Below, piece after piece: positions 5,801-11,522 of a stretch of DNA of 11,522 nucleotides. Each line of letters begins with the position of its first letter. The first letter of the stretch is position 1. Below the pieces are notes generated by a model. It ran no database searches, was not told the origin of the DNA, and saw only the letters and a program-made list of their open reading frames with translations. The DNA is from Desulfobacterales bacterium (GTDB lineage: Bacteria; Desulfobacterota; Desulfobacteria; Desulfobacterales; 4be13), in assembly GCA_029934695.1 (NCBI GenBank), contig JAOZLU010000063.1:3187-14708 (forward strand), given 5' to 3'. Position numbers and translations under genes: made by a program.

Positions 5801-7183
5801 ATGCTTGTTCCAAAATTCAGACTGCTTTTCTGGGCCGGAATCGTATTTCTGCCCTTTGCCACCTTGTTCACGGTGATGCCCCAAAGTGTCATGGTCTCAG
5901 GCAGCATGATTGCCCTGATGCTCATACTGGCCGTTGGAGACGCACTCCTTGCCTTTGGCCGTCTTGCCGGGATCCGTGTGGAACTGCCGGAGGTGGTGCG
6001 TCTGTCCAAAGACCGGGACGGTGAGATTGAACTGCACATCAGAAATGAGAGGATGAAGGTCAGACAACTGAGGATCGGGCTGGCGTTCCCGGGGGAGATA
6101 TATTCCCCAAACAGGGAAATAACGACCAGACTGCCGGAAGAGAATCCGTCTGCCTCCCTGGTCTGGCCTTGCAAAGCCTTAAAACAGGGGCGATACACTT
6201 TAAGCACATACTATCTCGAAGCCGCCTCACCGCTGGGCTTCTGGGGAATGAGGTCTGCTGTGCCGACGTGTTTGGAAATCCGTGTTTATCCCAACCTGTT
6301 TGCCGAGCGGAAAAATCTGGCTGCTCTTTTTCTGAACAAAAACCTCGGCATCCATACCCAGCGGCAGGTCGGCAAGGGCCGGGATTTTGAACAACTGAGA
6401 GAATATGTCCCCGGGGACTCTTATGAAGATATTCATTGGAAAGCCACCGCCAGGCAAAGGCATCCCATCACAAAAGTTTATCAGGTTGAACGCACCCAGA
6501 ACGTGTATCTCATTATTGATGCATCACGTCTGAGTGCCCGAAAAAGGAAAAAAGAAAGCGAAAAGCGGAAAGAGGAAACTTCGGCATCAGACGACATGTC
6601 TCAGGTTTCAGGTTTCACAAGTATCCTGGACCGCTTTATTACTGCTTCCCTGATTATGGGCATGGCTGCGGAGCGTCAGGGCGATCTCTTTGGGGTTCTT
6701 GCTTTCAGCGACAAAATGCGGGGGTTTGTGAGAGCAAAGAATGGCAAGGCGCATTATAATACCTGCCGAGATACGCTTTATACCCTTGAGCCGCAACATG
6801 TTTCGCCTGACTTTGCCGAGCTTTTCACTTTCATCGGGACGCATATCCGGCGGAGGGCCTTGCTGATATTTCTGACGAACTTGGATGACCCTGTTCTGGC
6901 CGAAGGATTCCTGCATAATATTGATTTGATCCGACGGCGGCATCTGGTTCTGGTCAATATGCTGAAGCCGGAACTGGCGGCCTCGCTTTTCTCCTCTCCG
7001 GAAATTCAATCTGCTGACGATCTTTACAAAAATCTGGGTGGACACTTCCTCTGGAGCAGCCTTCGGGAAACAGAGAAGCGTCTGAAACGGAGCGGCATAG
7101 GCTTTTCTTTACTGGACAACGACAAGATGGCCGTCCAGGTGGTATCGCAATACCTTGCAGTCAAACAGAGACAGATACTGTGA
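5801..7183 (+). CDS. DUF58 domain protein with vWA-like fold
   Basis: 460 residues from ATG 5801. An N-terminal LVPKFRLLFWAGIVFLP stretch and a second hydrophobic run (about 30-54) form two membrane helices, the usual DUF58 start. A periplasmic or cytosolic beta domain follows (about 60-175), then the DUF58 signature GKGRDFEQLREYVPGD...IHWKATA (191-217) and a vWA-like region with a partial MIDAS, DASR (240-243), FGVLAFSD (297-304) and ALLIFLTNLDD (353-363). A charged insert (about 247-270, rich in Lys, Glu, Arg) follows the MIDAS-like strand. DUF58 proteins usually act with a MoxR AAA ATPase in assembling or activating other proteins; no moxR is in the window, and the Hsp70 just upstream may fill the ATPase role here (inference). 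An in-frame TTG at 5771 overlaps the hsp70 stop (TTGA) and would add 10 residues. Neither start has a clear ribosome-binding site; ATG 5801 fits the family better. Translational coupling to hsp70 is likely. Confidence 0.88.
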   Translation: MLVPKFRLLFWAGIVFLPFATLFTVMPQSVMVSGSMIALMLILAVGDALLAFGRLAGIRVELPEVVRLSKDRDGEIELHIRNERMKVRQLRIGLAFPGEIYSPNREITTRLPEENPSASLVWPCKALKQGRYTLSTYYLEAASPLGFWGMRSAVPTCLEIRVYPNLFAERKNLAALFLNKNLGIHTQRQVGKGRDFEQLREYVPGDSYEDIHWKATARQRHPITKVYQVERTQNVYLIIDASRLSARKRKKESEKRKEETSASDDMSQVSGFTSILDRFITASLIMGMAAERQGDLFGVLAFSDKMRGFVRAKNGKAHYNTCRDTLYTLEPQHVSPDFAELFTFIGTHIRRRALLIFLTNLDDPVLAEGFLHNIDLIRRRHLVLVNMLKPELAASLFSSPEIQSADDLYKNLGGHFLWSSLRETEKRLKRSGIGFSLLDNDKMAVQVVSQYLAVKQRQIL

Positions 7184-7196
7184 AACGTAAACTGAA

Positions 7197-8156
7197 TCAG
7201 TCGTTGAGTTTCAAATTTCCAGTTTCAAAAAAACGGGCGACGATTTCTTCGTATTGTTCCACGCTCGTTGTCTTCTGTATCTTTTTTTGATTTTTCCTGC
7301 TGTTTTCAAAGGATAAAACAAAATATTTCCAAAAACTCTTCATTCTTTGCAAAAGGTGAGAAGGGCCGTTCAGAATCTGGCGATATTCATGAAACAATGC
7401 ATCGTGAAAGCGTTTCATCCTTTCAATTTTATTGGGAAAAATATCTTCGTCATTTTTTATTGTCGCCGGCAGGAAAGGATTGGTCAATGCGCCTCGCCCG
7501 ATCATCCACCGGTTTATATTTTCAAATCGCCCGGACAGGGTGCGGAACGTGTCAAGGTCAGTGATGTCTCCGTTGTAAACCACAGGATGGGCAGACTGAA
7601 GCAGGCATTTCTCGAAGGTATCCAGATCAGGCGTTCCCTCATACATCTGAATGCCTGTTCTCGGATGAATAATGATTTCTTCCAGCGGATAACGGTTAAA
7701 GATCGGTATGATAAGAAAAATTTCATTCTCATTATTGTACCCCAGGCGCGTTTTGATGGAAAGGGTGTTGGGAATCGCTGACAGGGTTTTTTCCAAAAAA
7801 GATTCGATTATGTCAGGAAAAGGGAGCATCCCGGAACCTCGTCCCTTTCTCGCCACCTTGGGAAAGGGGCAGCCCAGATTCCAGTTGATGCTTTCATAAC
7901 CCATGTCAAAGAGATGCTTGGCGAGGATAACAAATCCGTCCGGGTCTTTGCTCAGAATCTGCGGAATGACAGGCATTCCGGTATTGTTTTCAGGCAAAAG
8001 TGCCTTGTGCTGGGACGGTTTGATGCGCTTTCCCATCTGTGTTGAGATAAAAGGGGCCACAGCAATGTCAAATCCGTCAAAATGCTTTGAGAAGATGTTT
8101 CTGTAAACTGTATCGGTAAACCCTCGGATGGGGGCCATATAAAGTTTGGGGATCAT
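7197..8156 (-). CDS. tRNA-dihydrouridine synthase (Dus family)
   Basis: 319 residues from ATG 8156. A TIM-barrel flavoenzyme that reduces uridine in the tRNA D-loop using FMN and NAD(P)H. Visible markers (numbered from this ATG): MAPIRGFTD at the N-terminus, substrate Cys C96 in NLGCPFPKVARKGRGSGML, KTRLG (135-139), HPRTGIQMYEG (164-174), YNGDI (194-198) and the FMN-phosphate loop IGRGAL (219-224), followed by a helical tRNA-binding C-terminus. All expected active-site residues are present. The subclass (DusA, B or C) is not certain; the context gives no help. A GTG at 8177 would add 7 residues; neither start has a clear ribosome-binding site, and ATG 8156 puts the barrel's first strand (KLYMAPIRGF) right at the N-terminus, as usual. 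It converges with the DUF58 gene, with 13 bp between stop codons, and lies 118 bp downstream of the BRO-N-like gene on the same strand. Confidence 0.92.
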   Translation of the reverse strand: MIPKLYMAPIRGFTDTVYRNIFSKHFDGFDIAVAPFISTQMGKRIKPSQHKALLPENNTGMPVIPQILSKDPDGFVILAKHLFDMGYESINWNLGCPFPKVARKGRGSGMLPFPDIIESFLEKTLSAIPNTLSIKTRLGYNNENEIFLIIPIFNRYPLEEIIIHPRTGIQMYEGTPDLDTFEKCLLQSAHPVVYNGDITDLDTFRTLSGRFENINRWMIGRGALTNPFLPATIKNDEDIFPNKIERMKRFHDALFHEYRQILNGPSHLLQRMKSFWKYFVLSFENSRKNQKKIQKTTSVEQYEEIVARFFETGNLKLND

Positions 8157-8194
8157 AAGATTTAAGCCGTTAATCACTCATAGAAAAATTCGGA

Positions 8195-8226
8195 GTGCAA
8201 AAATAGAGCGGAGCGGTTTTTTGCAC
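8195..8226 (-). terminator. Possible terminator hairpin after the BRO-N-like gene
   Basis: GTGCAAAAA (8195-8203) pairs with TTTTTGCAC (8218-8226) around a 14-nt loop, a perfect 9-bp stem. It lies about 50 bp past the stop codon at 8275 on the minus strand and is followed there, after a short gap, by AATTTTT. The stem is AT-rich and the U-run is not immediate, so it is a weak terminator candidate or simply a palindrome. Confidence 0.4.
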
Positions 8227-8274
8227 TGGCAGGCAGAGAACGAATCTGAAATCCCTCAGTCTGCTTGCTTCAAA

Positions 8275-9171
8275 TTATTCAGCAATCAGGTTTTTCCCTG
8301 AAAGCAGGTCTATGCCGATATATTCGGCAAGCTGATGTATGCCGGGCGTTATCATCACTGCACAGTCCCGCACAATCCGCACCTGCTCGGCTCTGGTGAG
8401 GACACGGCCCAGCTTTCTCATTTTATGGCTGGCAGCGGACTCGTACAGAGAGATGCCTTGGAGAGCCAGTTCGCTCAGATGATCGCGGAGCTTTCTGGCC
8501 TGGGATTTGGTGAGGCCGAGTGCTTTTACGATTTCGGCTTTGACCATGTCGAAAAGCTCCTTATATCCCGTATTGGTCGCTCCTGCGAAATCAGGGCGGG
8601 TGTTGCAGGTATCCGCCAAGGTGTTGGCGAAGATCAGACGGTTGCCGACACCTTTCAGGCGGATGTCAATCCAACTGTCGTTGCGCCGTTGTCTGCGATA
8701 TCCGGCAATGATCTCCTCCATCGCCTCATCCGGTTTTTCCGCATTCAGATCCCCACGCAGCCTGTCCCTGGCCCCGTCCTTGTTGGTCCGCAGGTTGTCC
8801 ACAAACACGCCTGCCTTGGCAAGGTAATCCTTGATTGCCCGAAGCGCGGGACGGGTTTTGGTGACACGGAGGCTCTGGGCGATCAGGTAAAGGCCGTGAT
8901 CGTCAGTGTGGTCTTTTTTGTACGTTTTTCCATCAGGACCAACATGATCAAGATGGTGAATTGAGATCACCATCTTGTTTTTCGCCTTTTTCCAAATGTT
9001 TTGGACAGCCAAACGATTAGACGCACTAATCAATCCGGCAATCCAATCCTCAATGGCATAAAAATGCTCCCCTTCCACAACATGGAAGTTCAGCTTGAAT
9101 TCCCATTTATCTGCAACGATTAACGGCAGGGGCGTACTAACTGATTTCGGGACAATTTCCTGCTTTTTCAT
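8275..9171 (-). CDS. BRO-N / DinD-like protein (phage-antirepressor type)
   Basis: 298 residues. The N-terminal part (about 25-130) reads like a BRO-N domain: KLNFHVVEGEHFYAIEDW (26-43), then a region with SASNRLAVQNIWKKAK and DHGLYLIAQS (91-100), RPALRAIKDYLAKAG (107-121) and a final NLR. BRO-N is a DNA-binding module of phage antirepressors and of chromosomal relatives such as E. coli DinD, whose layout (N-terminal BRO-like part, C-terminal helical part with a TGYKELFD-like stretch) this protein shares. The C-terminal half (about 150-298) is mostly helical, with TNTGYKELFDMVKAEIVKALGL (200-221) and a Lys/Arg-rich segment (222-268). The start at 9171 has a good ribosome-binding site (GGAAAGGA). 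There are no phage structural, integrase or repressor genes around it. A role in a damage or stress response is family-based inference; no LexA-type box is evident. Confidence 0.6.
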   Translation of the reverse strand: MKKQEIVPKSVSTPLPLIVADKWEFKLNFHVVEGEHFYAIEDWIAGLISASNRLAVQNIWKKAKNKMVISIHHLDHVGPDGKTYKKDHTDDHGLYLIAQSLRVTKTRPALRAIKDYLAKAGVFVDNLRTNKDGARDRLRGDLNAEKPDEAMEEIIAGYRRQRRNDSWIDIRLKGVGNRLIFANTLADTCNTRPDFAGATNTGYKELFDMVKAEIVKALGLTKSQARKLRDHLSELALQGISLYESAASHKMRKLGRVLTRAEQVRIVRDCAVMITPGIHQLAEYIGIDLLSGKNLIAE

Positions 9172-9178
9172 AATAAAA

Positions 9179-9186
9179 TCCTTTCC
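9179..9186 (-). promoter_or_regulatory. Ribosome-binding site of the BRO-N-like gene
   Basis: On the minus strand GGAAAGGA lies 7 nt before the ATG at 9171. It supports that start. Confidence 0.7.
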
Positions 9187-9214
9187 ACGTTTAAAGGCTG
9201 TCCACTGTGAAGTG

Positions 9215-9272
9215 TGTGGGGCAGGCCGGCAGTGGTTTCCGGCTTTTCGGGGACATCTTCCCTAGCCCCACA
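9215..9272 (-). promoter_or_regulatory. Nested hairpin in the BRO-N-like leader
   Basis: TGTGGGGC (9215-9222) pairs with GCCCCACA (9265-9272), and within it GCCGG (9225-9229) pairs with CCGGC (9239-9243). It lies between the candidate promoter and the start codon, so the predicted transcript would begin almost exactly at the outer stem. No U-run follows, so it is unlikely to be a terminator of the upstream tolC-like gene. It may be a mRNA leader structure or a binding site. Confidence 0.5.
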
Positions 9273-9279
9273 AAATGAA

Positions 9280-9308
9280 TACATATCATCATTTATTTTG
9301 GATGTCAA
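9280..9308 (-). promoter_or_regulatory. Candidate sigma-70-type promoter of the BRO-N-like gene
   Basis: On the minus strand a perfect TTGACA (plus-strand 9303-9308) is followed by a 17-bp spacer and TATGTA (9280-9285), 3 of 6 to the -10 consensus. A second TTGACA lies 8 bp upstream (9311-9316), making a TTGACA-N2-TTGACA pair. The predicted start is near 9273, about 100 bp before the ATG. Confidence 0.4.
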
Positions 9309-9326
9309 TCTGTCAAAACCAGAATA

Positions 9327-10586
9327 TTATTCTTCCAGCAACGCCTCCGCACGGGTCAGTTGCTCCCGTCGCAAAAAGAAAATTCTGAGTAGATTAAACC
9401 GTGCTTCTGCATAAGAGAGATTGAACTCACCAAAGCGTGTCAGGGTGATCATTCCGGCGCGATAGTGTCCCCTGGCATCCTCATAATTTTCCCGGGACAG
9501 TTCCACCGCTTCCTGTTGCAAACTGATCCGCTGCTTCAGGGATTCGATATTGACACCGACAGTCTCAATTTCGCCGGCCAGCAATTTTTTGGTCTGGCTC
9601 AGACTTTCCTCAGTCTTCTTCATATTTGCCCATGCAGACGCTTTTTTGGCCCGGGCAAGTCCGCCGTCAAAAATATTCCAACTCGCCTGGAACCCGATGG
9701 TCCAGCCCTCATTCATGTCATCGCTTCTTTCACCGTCTGATTTTCCTGTCCCCGCCAGCACAACTTCCGGCAAACCTTCTCCGCCTGCTATGTCATAATT
9801 CAGCCAGGCCGCGTCAAGCTGGGTTTCCACGAATTTTATATCCAAAAGATCATCCGTGGAAAGCGATTCCCTAAGCTGGTTCAGGATCGCGTTCAGATCC
9901 GGCACCTTTTCAAGGTTTCCTTTGGGAATAAGAAGTTCTTCCCCGCCTGACCTGCCGATGGCAAGGTTAAAACTGATCAGCGATTCCTGATATGCTGCTT
10001 CGCCTTCTTCCAGTTGATCCCGGGCAAAATTGAGATTCAGTTTCGCCTGCCGGACATCAAGAGAAGTCACCGCGCCTGCTTCTTTAAGGTCCTGTGCATC
10101 TTCAAGCTCGGCCCGTCTCTGCTTTACCCTGTCTTTCAGAATATTCAGTGCTGCCTGCTGGTAAAGAACAGCGTCAAAAGCAGCCCGCACCTGTTTTGCG
10201 ATGTCCCTTTTCCCGGATGTTTTCAGGATATCTGCCTGTTTATGGAGATTGTCGCGCAGATCCCGGCTTTTCCATATCCGTCCGCCGGCAAATATCAGTT
10301 GGCTTATTCTGGCCTCTGCCACAATATTCCGCCCCGGAGATGCGAAAAACGGGCTTTCCGGTTTATTATCGCCCATTTCCAGGTATCCCGCACTCAGTGT
10401 GAGCCGGGGTTTGGTAAATGCTGTTGCCTGATCTCCGTCAGCCCTCAGCGACTGGGAGGTTTCCATTACCATACGGATGGCCTCCGAGTTTTCCAAAGCA
10501 TATCTGACCGCCTCTTCCCGCGTGACGGCAAAAGATACCGCGGGCACCAGGCACAGCAGAACAATTATAAAGGATTTTTTTATCAT
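9327..10586 (-). CDS. TolC-family outer-membrane efflux/secretion protein
   Basis: 419 residues from ATG 10586. A Sec signal peptide (MIKKSFIIVLLCLVPAVSFA, 1-20) is followed by TREEAVRYALENS, the usual first helix of TolC/OEP proteins. Two OEP repeats of long helical hairpins follow: about 60-210 with beta-strand segments (ARISQLIFAGGR) and about 220-415 (GFQASWNIFDGGLARAKKASA). The G-x-x-x-S/I-x-x-I/L-F-x-G-G pattern occurs in both halves, as expected for the duplicated family. It would form a trimeric outer-membrane channel for an RND, ABC or MFS exporter, but no adaptor or pump gene is in the window. The longest ORF starts at 10661, but ATG 10586 has GAGGAG upstream and puts the signal peptide at the N-terminus. 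It starts 22 bp after the GHW-repeat gene and is probably co-transcribed with it. Confidence 0.9.
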   Translation of the reverse strand: MIKKSFIIVLLCLVPAVSFAVTREEAVRYALENSEAIRMVMETSQSLRADGDQATAFTKPRLTLSAGYLEMGDNKPESPFFASPGRNIVAEARISQLIFAGGRIWKSRDLRDNLHKQADILKTSGKRDIAKQVRAAFDAVLYQQAALNILKDRVKQRRAELEDAQDLKEAGAVTSLDVRQAKLNLNFARDQLEEGEAAYQESLISFNLAIGRSGGEELLIPKGNLEKVPDLNAILNQLRESLSTDDLLDIKFVETQLDAAWLNYDIAGGEGLPEVVLAGTGKSDGERSDDMNEGWTIGFQASWNIFDGGLARAKKASAWANMKKTEESLSQTKKLLAGEIETVGVNIESLKQRISLQQEAVELSRENYEDARGHYRAGMITLTRFGEFNLSYAEARFNLLRIFFLRREQLTRAEALLEE

Positions 10587-10608
10587 GCGGGCTCTCCTCA
10601 TTCTCTCT

Positions 10609-11046
10609 TCACCGTCGTCCGACCCAGACTTCTTTTTCAATCCAGTGCCCTTCCTGCTCAATAATTTTGATCCATTTGGCGGGAACCCATTCGCGTCTGT
10701 GATTGTAGTGGCCCGGATTCCGGACTTTTTTATATGTCGGGGGAGCCCAGACTTTTCTTATCTCCCAATGACCCCGGCGAGACGGACGGGGCGGACAATC
10801 CACACGGCGGTGGCGTTGCGGGGGTGGCGGTGCATAATAAGTTCCCCTGTGTCTGTCAACGCCAATTTTCTCATTGGTATGATGACGACGGTAATCTTTG
10901 AGGATGGCATGCCCCAGAATGGCGGCTCCCACACCGATAGCCACACCTTCCCACCGACGACGCTGTTTGGAACCGGCCCAGATCGAAGTCGTCAAAAGAG
11001 AAAGACATACAACTGCTACAATCAGTGAAACCAAAACTTTTTTCAT
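10609..11046 (-). CDS. Small secreted protein with GHW/GHY repeats, unrecognised
   Basis: 145 residues. Signal peptide about 1-24 (MKKVLVSLIVAVVCLSLL..SIWA). Then a glycine-zipper-like hydrophobic segment GVAIGVGAAILGHAI (34-48), a basic Pro/Arg/His-rich linker (50-90), and three C-terminal repeats of about 20 residues starting GHWEIRKVWAPP (92), GHYNHRREWVPAKW (112) and GHWIEKEVWV (133), the last truncated. The consensus is about G-H-W/Y-x(5-6)-W-V/A-P-x-Y/W-x-K. The protein is very basic and is presumably periplasmic or envelope-attached. I do not recognise a named family with certainty; similar GHW/W-V-P repeat proteins are seen as uncharacterised envelope proteins. AAGGAGG lies 6 nt before the ATG, a strong start. 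It precedes the tolC-like gene on the same strand, so a link to export or envelope maintenance is possible but unproven. Confidence 0.8.
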   Translation of the reverse strand: MKKVLVSLIVAVVCLSLLTTSIWAGSKQRRRWEGVAIGVGAAILGHAILKDYRRHHTNEKIGVDRHRGTYYAPPPPQRHRRVDCPPRPSRRGHWEIRKVWAPPTYKKVRNPGHYNHRREWVPAKWIKIIEQEGHWIEKEVWVGRR

Positions 11047-11300
11047 TTTCTGCCTCCTTTCTTTATTTTCCAGTTTTTGTCATTTTAAAACCTTAGACAC
11101 CGTGTTTCAGAAAAAGTTCAAAATGAATTGGAAATATTAAAAAGCAAATTCATTCTATCACAAAACAGGTATAATGCAATCTTTTTTTGACAGTGTTCCA
11201 CTTTTGATGTCGCTCATTTCAATGGAGTTCTGAAAAAACACCCATCCTGTTTGAAAATCAGCAGTTTGGAAGGTTTGGTAAATATACCCAATTCAGGAAA
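11047..11300. other. Intergenic region, no gene seen
   Basis: AT-rich DNA upstream of the GHW-repeat gene, presumably holding its promoter. TATAAT occurs at 11170-11175 on the plus strand without a matching -35 box. On the minus strand a TTGTGA...TTAATA pair with 17-bp spacing (about 11129-11157) is a weak promoter candidate. No coding or RNA gene is supported. Confidence 0.5.
11053..11059 (-). promoter_or_regulatory. Ribosome-binding site of the GHW-repeat gene
   Basis: On the minus strand AAGGAGG lies 6 nt before the ATG at 11046, close to ideal, implying strong translation. Confidence 0.8.
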
Positions 11301-11429
11301 ATGTAGGGGTGCAGCGAAGCTGAACCCACCTTTTTTGCACAGATGGTGGATTACGCTTCACATCATCATCGAAACTCATACCTTATCTGACCTTTTGTGG
11401 GTTACGCTTCGCTTCACCCACCCTACATT
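11301..11429. repeat. Interspersed inverted-repeat element, right edge
   Basis: A right arm at 11397-11429 (GTGGGTTACGCTTCGC...CACCCACCCTACATT) matches the left-edge copy at 62-94 at 32 of 33 positions. An inverted, degenerate left arm lies at 11301-11330 (ATGTAGGGGTGCAGCGAAGC...AACCCACC) and a partial direct copy at 11344-11361 (TGGTGGATTACGCTTCAC). The whole can fold into a long imperfect hairpin like the copy at the left edge, but with a longer centre. No ORF inside. Confidence 0.75.
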
Positions 11430-11522
11430 CTCTATTGACATGGCCCTCAGTTTGTGAAATACTTTACAGTTTTTTAAAATAAATGGGTATGATTTTTACA
11501 GAAGTGCTGAAATGAAATTAAA
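11430..11522. other. AT-rich right flank, nothing firm
   Basis: AT-rich sequence running to the window edge. TTTACA at 11463 and TATGAT at 11488 are promoter-like but spaced 19 bp, so a promoter for a gene beyond the edge is only possible. Confidence 0.3.

Noticed and set aside
8335..8964. 209-residue plus-strand open frame opposite the BRO-N-like gene
   Set aside because: Antisense shadow; the minus-strand gene has a good ribosome-binding site and a domain-like composition.
9215..9272. Integron attC-like site from the nested hairpin
   Set aside because: No paired RYYYAAC/GTTRRRY boxes and no integrase; it fits a leader hairpin better.
10014..10664. 216-residue plus-strand open frame opposite the tolC-like gene
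   Set aside because: It is the antisense of a gene with clear TolC family features; its translation shows no domain pattern and it has no ribosome-binding site.

Overview
The window looks like a chromosomal stretch from a Gram-negative anaerobe, most likely Desulfobacterota (sulfate-reducer-like). The support is indirect: a CooC-type nickel-insertion ATPase, a TolC-type outer-membrane protein with a Sec signal (so two membranes), a receiver-HATPase regulator of a kind common in delta-proteobacteria, moderate GC, and intergenic regions full of short palindromes and GTGGGTT-CGCTTCGCTT-CACCCACC repeats. No rRNA, tRNA, CRISPR array, transposase or integrase was seen.

Layout. (1) 1-130: repeat element at the left edge. 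(2) 131-1018, minus: response regulator fused to an RsbW-like ATPase. (3) 1019-1503: divergent intergenic region with palindromes, including a perfect 14-bp stem. (4) 1504-7183, plus: cooC-like ATPase; a two-TM coiled-coil protein with a GrpE-reminiscent C-terminus; a long Hsp70-family ATPase; a DUF58 protein. (5) 7197-8156, minus: tRNA-dihydrouridine synthase, convergent with DUF58 (13 bp between stops). (6) 8275-9171, minus: BRO-N/DinD-like protein with a plausible promoter and a structured leader. (7) 9327-11046, minus: a small secreted protein with GHW/GHY repeats followed 22 bp later by a TolC-family protein, a likely two-gene operon. (8) 11047-11522: non-coding, with a second copy of the left-edge repeat.

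The most interesting module is the pair 2412-3137 and 3222-5774. It pairs a membrane-anchored coiled-coil protein whose C-terminal domain could be a nucleotide-exchange or docking factor with an 850-residue Hsp70 that has an intact ATPase domain, an extra beta-rich insert before the substrate-binding domain and a long helical tail. Two near-identical hairpin repeats sit between the genes. With the DUF58 protein this could be a membrane-tethered chaperone or complex-assembly system, but that function is inference only. The rest of the window is mostly ordinary housekeeping or envelope genes.

Several starts were moved from the longest ORF: Hsp70 (3222, not TTG 3147), DUF58 (5801, not TTG 5771), Dus (8156, not GTG 8177) and TolC (10586, not 10661).
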